Positions 1 through 7,396 of a DNA stretch of 14,079 nucleotides are shown one piece after another. Each line of letters opens with the position of its first letter. Position 1 is the first letter of the stretch. This DNA is from JBEVMS01 sp040508515 (GTDB lineage: Bacteria; Pseudomonadota; Gammaproteobacteria; Xanthomonadales; Rhodanobacteraceae): contig JBEVMS010000019.1 in NCBI GenBank assembly GCA_040508515.1, forward strand, positions 1 to 14,079, read 5' to 3'. Under the pieces are notes generated by a model that was not told where the DNA came from, did no database searches, and saw only the letters and a list, made by a program, of their open reading frames with translations. Both the position numbers and the translations under genes were made by a program.

Positions 1-15
1 TACTCACGATCGCGA

Positions 16-513
16 TCAGTTGCCGCCAGGGCTGGCAGCACCAGTGTTGCCCTGGCGCTGCGCCCACTTGGCGCGCATCGCTTCCATCTGGCTGCGGCGC
101 TTGGCTTCGTTGGCCAGGTTCTCGTCCAGGCTCTTGCGCAGCGTGCCGATCGCCTGATCCACATTGGCCGGCTGGGCTTGCAGGCGAGCCAGATGCTGAT
201 AGACGTAGTTGCGCACGCGCGGATTCTGCGACTTGGCGAGTACGTCGTTGTACAGCGCCGGCAGTTCCTTGGTGCGACCGGAGATCACGTACAGACGCTC
301 CAGGCCGCGCAGGTTGCCGATGACTTCGGAACCGGGACCGCGAAATCCGCGATGCCCTTCAAAGCCCTTGCCGTGCTGCCATTGCTGCATGCCACCGTGG
401 TGCTGGCCTTGCGCCATCGCCGGTGCGCTGCCGGCATCTTGTGCCATGGCAAAGGATGCGGAGCCTGCGAGCAGCAGGGCCAACAGAGAGACGAGCAGGG
501 TCTTGCGTTGCAT
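16..513 (-). CDS. Small exported His/Gly-rich protein, function unknown
   Basis: A 165-residue protein that I do not recognise. Seen: an N-terminal signal peptide with a basic start (MQRK), a Leu/Ala core at about 6-20 and an AMA-Q cleavage context near residue 24, so it is probably periplasmic or secreted. Residues 35-62 are rich in His, Gly and Gln (for example GQHHGGMQQWQHG) and could bind metal, though no defined metal site is visible. Residues 63-145 look helical, with charged, heptad-like stretches, and the tail is Gly/Ser-rich. No LTXXQ motif was found, so placing it in the CpxP/Spy group would be a guess. The ATG at 511-513 has a GGAG Shine-Dalgarno sequence about 7 bases upstream, which supports this start. 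It is divergent from the SGD-repeat protein, with 163 bases between the two starts. It ends 15 bases from the window edge. Confidence 0.8.
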   Translation of the reverse strand: MQRKTLLVSLLALLLAGSASFAMAQDAGSAPAMAQGQHHGGMQQWQHGKGFEGHRGFRGPGSEVIGNLRGLERLYVISGRTKELPALYNDVLAKSQNPRVRNYVYQHLARLQAQPANVDQAIGTLRKSLDENLANEAKRRSQMEAMRAKWAQRQGNTGAASPGGN

Positions 514-676
514 GAGATGACTCCGTGGATGGGTGTGTTGGCTAGAACGCGGCTGTATGGGGCCGGTTGACCGGGTAGATCTTGCGAATGTTCCGATCGG
601 AGACTGCCGTACAGGTTGATTGCAACCCTTTCGGTCGCAGCCGCATCCAAGCTATACCGTTGACTGGAGTTTCCCC
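514..676. promoter_or_regulatory. Divergent intergenic region carrying both upstream promoters
   Basis: This is the 163-base space between the start codons of the two divergent exported-protein genes, so promoters for both should lie here. Shine-Dalgarno sequences are seen on both sides: GGAG about 7 bases before the minus-strand ATG, and GGAG at 666-669 before the plus-strand ATG at 677. A weak TATACC (653-658) could be a -10 element for the plus gene, but I see no convincing -35 element. No clear operator palindrome was found beyond a short CCGG-ttga-CCGG. Confidence 0.4.
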
Positions 677-1441
677 ATGCGCCTGCTGGTTGCTTCCCTG
701 CTGTTGTTGGTTCCACTGGCCGCGGCGGCCGATGAATGCCGTTATCAATCACCGCGCAACTTCACGCTCGATCTGCAAGGTGTGCGCAGTGTGCATGTGC
801 AGTTGAACAGCCACGACTTGCAACTGCACGCCGGCGACGGCAATCAACTGCGCTTGCAGGGCCGCGCCTGCGCCTCGGACCCCAAGATGCTGGATGGCCT
901 GGTCGTCAACCAGCACCGCGAAGGTGATCGGCTGGTGATCGAGGCCACCACCAAACCGGGTTTTTCGTTCAATGGATTTGGGAATTATTCGGCTGGGTTG
1001 CAGTTGGACATCCAACTACCCGCGACGCTGCCGGTGATGCTGGATATCGGCTCGGGCGATGCGCATGTGCGCGGCCTGCGGCAGTTGCGTAGCCAGATCA
1101 GCTCGGGCGATCTGCATGCCGAGGACATCGCCGGTGCCGTCGAGGTGGGAGTGGGCTCAGGCGATGTGGAGCTGTCGCAGATCGGCAGCCTGGCGGTCGG
1201 CGCGCTCGGCTCGGGCGATCTCAAGGCTACCGGCATACAAGGCGATGTGCGGGTCGGCACGGTCGGTTCGGGCGACTTGGAACTGCGCAAGGTCGGCGGC
1301 AACGTGCGCGTCGAAACGGTCGGTTCGGGCGATCTGAGCGCGGACGACGTGCGCGGCGGATTGAGCGTGGGTGTGGTCGGCAGCGGCGATGTGCGGCACC
1401 GCAACGTGGCCGGTAAGGTCGACGTGCCGCGCGACGATTGA
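677..1441 (+). CDS. Exported DUF2807/DUF4097-like protein with seven SGD repeats
   Basis: A 254-residue protein with a signal peptide (MRLLVASLLLLVPLAAAAD, cleavage near 17-18). After a mixed N-terminal part (about 20-115), the C-terminal half has seven repeats centred on (G/S)SGD. The Asp residues fall at 128, 145, 163, 181, 200, 219 and 238, a spacing of 17-19 residues. Each repeat continues with short alternating hydrophobic residues (for example GSGDLELRKVGGNVRVETV), as expected for the rungs of a right-handed beta-helix. GSGD ladders are typical of DUF2807/DUF4097 (head GIN, 'auto-transporter adhesin-like') proteins, whose biochemical role is unsettled. A TTG at 620 is in frame, but ATG 677 is preferred because it follows GGAG and begins the signal peptide directly. 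The gene converges on the anion permease with 35 bases between. It is probably an envelope or surface protein; partner and function are unknown. Confidence 0.85.
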   Translation: MRLLVASLLLLVPLAAAADECRYQSPRNFTLDLQGVRSVHVQLNSHDLQLHAGDGNQLRLQGRACASDPKMLDGLVVNQHREGDRLVIEATTKPGFSFNGFGNYSAGLQLDIQLPATLPVMLDIGSGDAHVRGLRQLRSQISSGDLHAEDIAGAVEVGVGSGDVELSQIGSLAVGALGSGDLKATGIQGDVRVGTVGSGDLELRKVGGNVRVETVGSGDLSADDVRGGLSVGVVGSGDVRHRNVAGKVDVPRDD

Positions 1442-1479
1442 TCGCGATGAACCACGCCTGCCGCGCTGGCTCGCGATCA
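1439..1479. terminator. Inverted repeat spanning both convergent stop codons
   Basis: TGATCGCGA (1439-1447) and TCGCGATCA (1471-1479) are perfect 9-base reverse complements with a 23-base loop. The left arm starts with the TGA of the SGD protein and the right arm ends with the TGA of the permease on the other strand. A short inner GCC/GGC pairing is possible. There is no T-tract on either side, so a role as a bidirectional terminator or 3'-end stabiliser is inference. Confidence 0.4.
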
Positions 1480-2598
1480 GTGCAGCAGCCGCCACAACGC
1501 GTAAGCCAGCGGTGCGCAGATCAGCAGAAACGGTACCGAGACGAGATGGAACTGACGCAGCGCATGCGGCTGGCGGGCCAGCCGCAGCGCGATCAGGTTG
1601 GCCAGTGAGCCGATCACCAAGCCGAAGCCACCGACGTTGACCGCCACCGCCAGCGCCAACGCATCATGGCTGTGACCGATCAACAGCACGGTCGCCGGCA
1701 CATTACTGATCGCTTGCGAGGCCAGCACGCCGCTGAGGTATAAGGTCAGTGGTTGCTCCAGAGTCAGTGCATCCAGGCCGCGTTGCACCAGGGGAAGCTC
1801 GGCGAAGTGGCCAAGCCCGAGGAAGATGGCGGTAAAGGTGGCCAAAAGGAACCAGTCGATACGCGCCGCGCTGGCTCGTGCGAACAGGGCGAACAGCAGC
1901 AGCAATGACAGCGCGCCGGGCAGCGCATGGTCCAATTCCATCGCCAGCACCATCGCCAGCAAGGCGAGCACCGAGCCGATGCCTAGGCGCATGGCCAGCG
2001 GTGGTTGTTCGAGCGGAGCGTCGTCCAATTGCATGCGAACGCGTGGCAGCCACAGCACGGTGAGCAGCAAGACCATGCTCAGCATCAGCGCACTGATCGG
2101 AAGCATCGCCCACACGAATTGCAGAAATGGCAGTTTGGCGTGCTGCCAGAGCAGCAGGTTTTGCGGGTTGCCGATCGGGGTCAGGCTGGAGCCGGCGTTC
2201 ACCGCCAGCGCTTCCAGGATCACCATGCGCAGCACCGGCAAGTTGGACATGCCGCCGATGGCGACGGTCAGCGGCACGATCAGAAACAGGCTGACGTCGT
2301 TGGTCAGCACCATCGACAGCACCGCGCTGGCGGCCACCAGCATCAGGCCCAGGCCGCGCAGCGAACGCATATGCCGTACCAGCTTGATCGCCGCGTGTTG
2401 CACCAGTCCACTGTCGCGAATGCCTTGGATCGCCAGCAGCAGCCCGAGCAGGCCGGCCACAGTGGGCAGGTTGAGCCAGCGCTGATAATCGCCGGGCGGA
2501 TGGGGATCGAGCAGACCCAGCAGCACGGTCAGCGCGATAAAAATCAGCAACAGCCATTCGGCTTTCAGGCGGGCCAGCCAGCGGGAACGATCAAACAT
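1477..2598 (-). CDS. SLC13/ArsB (ion transporter superfamily) anion permease
   Basis: A 373-residue, strongly hydrophobic membrane protein with about ten helices. Two inverted-repeat signatures of the CitMHS/ArsB/NhaD/SLC13 ion transporter superfamily are visible. The first half has LTND (98-101) and GSSLTPIGNPQN (136-147), the re-entrant substrate or cation loop. The second half has SNVPAT (298-303) and GSLANL (330-335). The protein should therefore move an anion such as a dicarboxylate, citrate, arsenite or sulfate, or exchange cations, across the inner membrane; the substrate cannot be read from sequence. It is shorter than typical SLC13 members (430-500 residues) and lacks a large soluble domain. 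ATG at 2596-2598 is the only reasonable start, but its Shine-Dalgarno is weak. No arsenic-resistance genes are adjacent, so I do not call it arsB. Confidence 0.8.
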   Translation of the reverse strand: MFDRSRWLARLKAEWLLLIFIALTVLLGLLDPHPPGDYQRWLNLPTVAGLLGLLLAIQGIRDSGLVQHAAIKLVRHMRSLRGLGLMLVAASAVLSMVLTNDVSLFLIVPLTVAIGGMSNLPVLRMVILEALAVNAGSSLTPIGNPQNLLLWQHAKLPFLQFVWAMLPISALMLSMVLLLTVLWLPRVRMQLDDAPLEQPPLAMRLGIGSVLALLAMVLAMELDHALPGALSLLLLFALFARASAARIDWFLLATFTAIFLGLGHFAELPLVQRGLDALTLEQPLTLYLSGVLASQAISNVPATVLLIGHSHDALALAVAVNVGGFGLVIGSLANLIALRLARQPHALRQFHLVSVPFLLICAPLAYALWRLLH

Positions 2599-2625
2599 GC
2601 AAGGGCTTCGCTAACAAATGGAATG

Positions 2626-2658
2626 CCGCCATAGGCGGGACAGGGCCGCGGCCGTCCC
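2626..2658 (-). terminator. Candidate terminator hairpins after ybbP
   Basis: Two adjacent GC-rich hairpins lie in the 143-base gap downstream of ybbP (minus strand). CCGCC-ata-GGCGG occupies 2626-2638, and a GGGAC (2637-2641) / GTCCC (2654-2658) stem encloses the palindrome GGCCGCGGCC (2644-2653). On the minus strand the distal hairpin is followed by CATTCCATTTGTTAG, moderately T-rich. They could end ybbAP transcription before the anion permease gene or shape that gene's leader. No promoter is clear here. Confidence 0.35.
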
Positions 2659-2741
2659 CTGGTCGGGAAACGGCTGCGGCAGGGTAGCGGTTCGGACGAG
2701 CGTTGCGGTATGGCGAGGGGTTACACCACGGCCGCTGGCCT

Positions 2742-5240
2742 TCAGCCCTCGCGCAACAACTGCATCGGCGGCGTGCGGATGACCTTGCGCGTGCCGACCA
2801 GCCCCAGCAGCATCACCACGATGGCGGCGAGCAGGGCGGTCAGCGCCAGCGGCAGCAGCGGCGGTACGAAGCCATCGATGTGGAACACCGCATGGCCCAG
2901 CCACAGACCACCGCCCGCCGCGCCCAGCGCGGCGGTGAGGCCTGCGACCAGACCCAGCAGGGCGAACTCGCAGGCCGCGGCCAGGCGCAGTTGGTTGTGG
3001 CGGGCGCCCAGGGTGCGCAGCAAGGCCGCTTCGTGTCGGCGCTCCTGCGCGCTGGCGGCTAGCGCCGCGGCTAGCACCAGCGCGCCGGCCAGCAGGCTGA
3101 AGCCCAGCACCCAGCGCACCGCGTTGCCGACGCGATCGACGATTTCACGCACCCGATCCAGCAGCGAGTCGACATCGATCAGGCTGAGGTTGGCGTAATC
3201 GCGCGACAGTTGCGCCAGCGCATCGGCATGCCCGCGCGGTAGGTAGAAACTGGCGATCCAGCTATGCGGCAGTGCCTGGGCGTGCGGATTGTCCAGCAGC
3301 AGGAAAAAGTTGACCCGGAACGAACTCCAGTCAACCTGGCGCACGCTGCCGACCACCGCATCGAGCTTTCCCTCGCCGACATCGAAACTCAAACGGTCAC
3401 CCAGTTTGAGACCAAAGCGGTCGCGCCAACTGGTGTCGATCGACACCTCGGCGCGGTCCGGTTGCGGCGCAAACCAGCGGCCCGCGATCACCTGATTGGC
3501 GGGCGGCAAGTCCGCGGTCCAGGACAGCCGCAGCTGGCGATCGGCCGATTCCTTGGCCTGTGGATCGGTAAAGGTCAGCGTATCGATGGGCTTGCCGTTA
3601 ATGGCGGTCAGCTTGCCCACCGCCAGCGGCAGTTGATTGAGTTTTTCGGCGCCGAGTTTGGCCAGCGCCTGCTCGAATCCCGCGCGTTGTTCGTCCTGCA
3701 AATTGAGCACGAACCAGTTGGGCGTGTCGGCCGGCAGCTCGCGGCGCCAGCCATCCAGCAGCGATGGCGCGACCACCGCCAACAGCAGCAACGCGGTCAG
3801 CCCCAGGCTCAGCGCGGTGGCCTGCACCAGGCTCAGCCCGCGTCGCCGCGCCAGCGCGGCCAGGCCCAGGCGCAGCGCCGGATGCGCATTGGGCGCGATG
3901 CGCCGCGCCAGCCACAGCAGCAGCGCGGCCAGCAAGGCGGCGACCAGTGCCACCCCGGCCAGACTGACCGCCAAAATCCCGGCGAGCTTGGCCGAATCAC
4001 TCTGGCTCCAGATCAGCCCCAGCGCCACCAGCAGCGGAATCAGATACAGCGCGTCGAAGCGGCGCGCGCGCGTCGTGGCGCTCTGGCGGAACACCGCGAC
4101 CGGCGGCACTTCGGCCAGCCGGGCCAGCGGCGGCAACGCGAAGCCGGCCAGCACCGCGATGCCCATCGCCGCGGCGGCCAGCGCCGGCAGCCACGGGAGC
4201 GTGGTCGGCACGCTGGAAAACAACGTACTTGCGAACAGCCAGGCCAACTGCGCCAGGCCCAGCGCCACTGCCACGCCCAGCGCCGCGGCCGGCAGCGCCA
4301 GCGCGCTCAAAGTGCCCAGCAGCAGCCCAAGCACTTGCCGACGCGGGGTGCCCAGCGCGCGCAGCAAGGCGACTTCGTTGGTCTTGCGGCGGGCATAGCG
4401 CTGCGCGGCCATCGCGATCGCCACCCCAGCCAGCAGGGCGGAAAGCAGGGCGGTCAGGCGCAGGAACGAGCTGGCGCGGTCGAACGCGCTGCGCATGCGT
4501 TCCTGGGTCTGCTCGGGCGTGACCAGCTCGGCACCGGCCGGCAGCGTTTGCGTCTGCGCCCAGTCGCGCCAGCGGGCCACCGCGCCGGGTTCGCCGGCCA
4601 ACAGCAGGCGATGCCGCGCGCGGCTGCCGACGCCGAGCAAGCCGGCTTGTTCAGCGTCGCCCAGGCTCATCAGCGCACGCGGCGCCAGCGCGAACAATTC
4701 GCCGCCGTCGGGCTGGCGCACCAGCTCCGCGCCGACGCGCAGCGTGCGGCCGCCTAATTGCAACGACTGACCGACTTTGAGCCCCAACGCGACCAGCGCG
4801 CGATGGTCCAGATATACCTGCCCGTTGGAGGGCGCCTGCGCGACCAGTGCGCGGCCCTGCGCATCGCGAAGTTCCAGCGTGCCGCGCAGCGGATAAGCGC
4901 CGTCGCTGGCCTGCACGTCGAGCAATTGGCTCTGTCCGTTGGCGAACGCGACGCTGGGGAAGCTGGCGTCGTGACTTAGGCGCAGTCCATCCGAACGCGC
5001 CTGGACGGCGTAGTCGGGCGGCAGCGGCTGCGGCGAAGAAATACCGATGTCGCCGCCGATCAGTTCGGCCGCGCTGGCTAGCACGCCACGTTCGATGCGC
5101 GTGGCCAGCGTGGCGACCACGCCCAGCGCGACCACCGCCAAGACCAGCGAAGCGGCCAGGGTGCGCAGTTCCGGCAGGTGCCATTCGCGCCGCAGCGTGC
5201 GCAGCGACAGGCCCAGCCAACGGCTGGCGCCGGCGCTCAC
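2742..5240 (-). CDS. ybbP: ABC transporter permease of the YbbP (FtsX/MacB) family
   Basis: An 832-residue inner-membrane permease, close to the usual YbbP length (about 800). Architecture: an N-terminal helix (about 28-46), a periplasmic domain (about 50-255), then a first FtsX domain (about 260-385). A middle hydrophobic block follows (about 397-445 and 470-495), then a second periplasmic domain (about 500-695) and a second FtsX domain (about 700-832). Both FtsX domains carry the cytoplasmic coupling motif: EVALLRALGTPRRQV at 289-303 and EAALLRTLGARHNQL at 737-751. Such type VII systems use ATP hydrolysis by their partner to do mechanical work on lipids or proteins in the envelope; YbbP is related to LolC/E. 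The GTG start at 5238-5240 overlaps the ybbA stop as GTGA, which implies translational coupling and fixes the start. The E. coli order tesA / ybbA-ybbP is preserved. Confidence 0.93.
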   Translation of the reverse strand: MSAGASRWLGLSLRTLRREWHLPELRTLAASLVLAVVALGVVATLATRIERGVLASAAELIGGDIGISSPQPLPPDYAVQARSDGLRLSHDASFPSVAFANGQSQLLDVQASDGAYPLRGTLELRDAQGRALVAQAPSNGQVYLDHRALVALGLKVGQSLQLGGRTLRVGAELVRQPDGGELFALAPRALMSLGDAEQAGLLGVGSRARHRLLLAGEPGAVARWRDWAQTQTLPAGAELVTPEQTQERMRSAFDRASSFLRLTALLSALLAGVAIAMAAQRYARRKTNEVALLRALGTPRRQVLGLLLGTLSALALPAAALGVAVALGLAQLAWLFASTLFSSVPTTLPWLPALAAAAMGIAVLAGFALPPLARLAEVPPVAVFRQSATTRARRFDALYLIPLLVALGLIWSQSDSAKLAGILAVSLAGVALVAALLAALLLWLARRIAPNAHPALRLGLAALARRRGLSLVQATALSLGLTALLLLAVVAPSLLDGWRRELPADTPNWFVLNLQDEQRAGFEQALAKLGAEKLNQLPLAVGKLTAINGKPIDTLTFTDPQAKESADRQLRLSWTADLPPANQVIAGRWFAPQPDRAEVSIDTSWRDRFGLKLGDRLSFDVGEGKLDAVVGSVRQVDWSSFRVNFFLLLDNPHAQALPHSWIASFYLPRGHADALAQLSRDYANLSLIDVDSLLDRVREIVDRVGNAVRWVLGFSLLAGALVLAAALAASAQERRHEAALLRTLGARHNQLRLAAACEFALLGLVAGLTAALGAAGGGLWLGHAVFHIDGFVPPLLPLALTALLAAIVVMLLGLVGTRKVIRTPPMQLLREG

Positions 5241-5923
5241 GGCTGCACCTTCAACCGGCCTTCCTGCAATTCGACGTGGCGGGTGCAGCGCGCCGCCAGC
5301 GCGGGGTCGTGGGTGACCAGAATCAAGGTGGTGTGGTGGTCGCGATTGAGCGCGAACAGCATGTCGGTGATATGCCGGCCGGTGCGCTGATCCAGGTTGC
5401 CGGTCGGCTCGTCGGCGAACAGCAGCCGCGGCCCGTGCACGAAGGCGCGCGCGATCGCCACGCGCTGTTGCTCGCCGCCGGAAAGCTGCGCCGGATAATG
5501 CCGCCGTCGCGCGTCCAGCCCCACCGCATGCAGCGCGGCACGCGCGCGGGCGCGCACATCGTCGCCACCTTCGAGTTCCAGCGGCAGCATCACGTTTTCC
5601 TCGGCGGTCAGCGCGGGCAGCAGATGGAACGATTGGAACACGAAGCCGACAAGGCGCCGACGCACATCGGCGCGCGCCTCCTCGTCGAGCTGTTCCAGCG
5701 CGTGGCCGTCCAGGCGGATGCCGCCGGAACTGGCGGTATCCAAGCCGGCCAGCAAGCCCAGCAAGGTGGTCTTGCCCGAGCCGGAAGCGCCAACGATGGC
5801 GAAGCTTTCACCGGCGCCGACGCTGAGGCTAACCTCGGCCAGAATCTCCAGCCGCCCCTCGGGACCGCTCACGGTCTTGCTAACATCGATGGCCTGGAGC
5901 ATCGGACGGGAATCACTACTCAT
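5237..5923 (-). CDS. ybbA: ABC transporter ATPase of the YbbA (LolD/MacB-type) family
   Basis: A 228-residue cytoplasmic ATPase with a full set of motifs: Walker A GASGSGKTT (45-53), Q-loop Gln97, signature LSGGE (147-151), Walker B LLFADE (167-172), D-loop NLD (176-178) and H-loop His205. It pairs with YbbP, into which it runs by a 4-base overlap, to form a homodimeric type VII transporter. The reading frame stays open upstream to 6325, but that part is antisense to tesA. The ATG at 5921-5923 follows AAGGA at the right spacing and starts the normal MSSDSRPML...DVSK N-terminus, so it is the start. Its start codon shares two bases with the tesA start on the opposite strand, so its promoter and Shine-Dalgarno lie inside tesA. 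Confidence 0.95.
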   Translation of the reverse strand: MSSDSRPMLQAIDVSKTVSGPEGRLEILAEVSLSVGAGESFAIVGASGSGKTTLLGLLAGLDTASSGGIRLDGHALEQLDEEARADVRRRLVGFVFQSFHLLPALTAEENVMLPLELEGGDDVRARARAALHAVGLDARRRHYPAQLSGGEQQRVAIARAFVHGPRLLFADEPTGNLDQRTGRHITDMLFALNRDHHTTLILVTHDPALAARCTRHVELQEGRLKVQP

Positions 5924-6530
5924 GCGTCGAATCCTTGGCTTATTGTTGATCTGCTGGATGATGCCGGCGCTGGCCGCGCCGCCGCGCACGTTACTGGTGC
6001 TGGGTGATTCGCTATCGGCGGCGCACAACATTCCGCAGCAGGCAGGCTGGGTGGCATTGCTGGACGCGCGTCTGTCGAAGATGGTGCCGACTTGGTCGGT
6101 GGTCAATGCCAGCATCAGCGGCGAAACCTCCCTGGGCGGGCGCAATCGTCTGCCCGCACTTTTGCAGAAGTACCGTCCAGCGGTTGTGGTGATCGAACTG
6201 GGCGCCAACGACGGACTGCGCGGGCTGCCACTGCCGGCCTTGCGCGACAACTTATCGGCGATGATCACGGCGGCCAAACAGGCCAAGGCGCGGGTGCTGT
6301 TGCTGGGGATCGAGCTGCCGGTCAATTACGGCACGCCGTATCGCGACGGTTTGCGCGCGATCTACACCGAATTGGCCACGCAGCAAAACGTGGCCTTGCT
6401 GCCGTTTTTGCTGGAGGGCGTGGCGCTGCGTCCGGAATTGATGCAGGACGACGGCCTGCATCCGCTGGCGCCGGGCGAGCCGATCATTCTGGAAAACGTT
6501 TGGCGCAAGCTGCAGCCGCTGCTCCGCTGA
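5922..6530 (+). CDS. tesA: Periplasmic GDSL/SGNH acyl-CoA thioesterase I / lysophospholipase (TesA)
   Basis: A 202-residue exported SGNH hydrolase. The signal peptide is MRRILGLLLICWMMPALA-A (cleavage near 18-19). Block I is GDSL with nucleophile Ser30. Block II is NASISGETS with oxyanion Gly67. Block III is GANDGLRG with Asn96. Block V is DGLHP with Asp177 and His180 completing the triad. It should hydrolyse acyl-thioesters and acyl-esters (lysophospholipids, aryl esters) in the periplasm, like E. coli TesA. It is divergent from ybbAP, as in E. coli; from memory, recent structural work reports a TesA-YbbAP complex. ATG 5922 is preferred for its complete signal peptide and a modest GGGA about 10 bases upstream. 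ATG 5889 would add 11 residues without a visible ribosome site. Everything upstream is ybbA coding sequence, so the tesA promoter must lie within ybbA. Confidence 0.94.
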   Translation: MRRILGLLLICWMMPALAAPPRTLLVLGDSLSAAHNIPQQAGWVALLDARLSKMVPTWSVVNASISGETSLGGRNRLPALLQKYRPAVVVIELGANDGLRGLPLPALRDNLSAMITAAKQAKARVLLLGIELPVNYGTPYRDGLRAIYTELATQQNVALLPFLLEGVALRPELMQDDGLHPLAPGEPIILENVWRKLQPLLR

Positions 6531-6574
6531 CGACGGCCGGCCAAGCCCAATACAGGCTGAACTTCGGGCGCGTA

Positions 6575-6624
6575 TTTCACGTTCCTCTCACCGCTGCGGC
6601 GGGTACCTTTTCACGTATGTGAAA
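6575..6624 (+). promoter_or_regulatory. Candidate operator: TTTCAC-GTAT-GTGAAA plus an upstream half-site
   Basis: A perfect 6-base inverted repeat, TTTCAC (6609-6614) - GTAT - GTGAAA (6619-6624), lies 20 bases before the response-regulator ATG. The half-site TTTCACG occurs again at 6575-6581, 34 bases upstream, about three helical turns away. Placement right ahead of an OmpR-family gene suggests autoregulation, but which protein binds is inference. The Shine-Dalgarno is GAGGG, within 6630-6637. Confidence 0.4.
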
Positions 6625-6644
6625 CCGCTACGAGGGCGACACCG

Positions 6645-7376
6645 ATGAGTACACGAGACGAGCAAGCCGGTCTGATTCTGCTGGTGGAAGACAACCGTCA
6701 GATTGCTGAAATGGTCGGTGAATACCTGGAGCGCCGCGGCTACTCAGTGGACTATGCCGCCGATGGCGTCAGTGGCCTGCATCTGGCGGTATCCAATAGC
6801 TACGATGTGATCGTGCTTGACCTGATGCTGCCGGGCATGGACGGCTTGGATGTCTGCCGCAAGCTGCGCAAAGACGCCAAGAAATCCACGCCGGTGTTGA
6901 TGCTGACCGCGCGCGACACGCTGGAAGACAAGCTGATCGGTTTGGAGGCAGGCGCCGACGATTACCTGGTCAAGCCGTTCGAGGTGCGCGAACTGGAGGC
7001 GCGTCTGCGCGCACTGATCCGTCGCGACCGCCGGCAGGTGTCGTCCGAAGTGCTCACCGTCGGCGACATGACCTTGGACACCGCCACGTTGCGGCTGGTC
7101 CGTGGCGGGCAGGAACTCACCGTTTCGCCGATCGGTTTGAAGCTGCTGGCGATCCTGATGCGCGAGTCGCCGCGGGTCGTCAGTCGGCGCGATATCGAGC
7201 GTGAGATCTGGGGCGACACCTTGCCCGATTCGGACACCTTGCGTTCGCATTTGTATAACCTCCGCCGGGTCATTGATAAACCGTTCCAGCGCCCCTTGCT
7301 GCACACCATCCATTCGGCCGGCTATCGCTTGGCCGACCTGGAAACGGAAGTCGCATCGGTCGCGCAAGCGGTCTGA
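6645..7376 (+). CDS. OmpR/PhoB-family two-component response regulator
   Basis: A 243-residue cytoplasmic DNA-binding regulator. The receiver domain (about 10-123) has acidic residues Glu15/Asp16, phospho-acceptor Asp59 in VLDLMLPGMDG, Thr88 and Lys110 in LVKPF, so it is complete. The winged-helix effector domain (about 137-232) includes the recognition-helix region DSDTLRSHLYNLRRVID and the wing IHSAGYRL. It pairs with the histidine kinase just downstream (ATG 51 bases after this stop). The ATG at 6645 follows GAGGG at good spacing. The stop TGA overlaps an ATG (TGATG, 7374-7378) that opens a mini-ORF. I recognise the family but cannot name the system; the PhoP and ColR labels are not supported. 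Confidence 0.93.
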   Translation: MSTRDEQAGLILLVEDNRQIAEMVGEYLERRGYSVDYAADGVSGLHLAVSNSYDVIVLDLMLPGMDGLDVCRKLRKDAKKSTPVLMLTARDTLEDKLIGLEAGADDYLVKPFEVRELEARLRALIRRDRRQVSSEVLTVGDMTLDTATLRLVRGGQELTVSPIGLKLLAILMRESPRVVSRRDIEREIWGDTLPDSDTLRSHLYNLRRVIDKPFQRPLLHTIHSAGYRLADLETEVASVAQAV

Positions 7377-7396
7377 TGCGTGACTGGCCTTCATGA
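7376..7396 (+). CDS. Mini-ORF 1 (MRDWPS) coupled to the response-regulator stop
   Basis: A 6-codon frame whose ATG overlaps the stop of the response regulator (TGATG) and whose TGA overlaps the next ATG (ATGA at 7393-7396). There is no independent Shine-Dalgarno, so it would need re-initiating ribosomes. It lies in the first unit of the 29-base tandem repeat and shares RDW-x-S with mini-ORF 2. It may be chance; translation is not shown. Confidence 0.2.
   Translation: MRDWPS

Noticed and set aside
1477..2598. Naming the anion permease arsB
   Set aside because: Only superfamily motifs are visible and no arsR or arsC gene is nearby; the substrate is undetermined.
3264..4757. Plus-strand open frame of 497 codons opposite ybbP
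   Set aside because: Its Gln/Arg-rich composition is the antisense image of a high-GC gene, while the minus strand encodes a full FtsX-family permease.
4847..6007. Plus-strand open frame of 386 codons across ybbP, ybbA and the tesA start
   Set aside because: It is an antisense shadow; both overlapping minus-strand genes have complete family motifs.
5924..6325. N-terminal extension of YbbA to position 6325
   Set aside because: The extra 134 codons are antisense to tesA, and the start at 5923 has AAGGA and a normal YbbA N-terminus.
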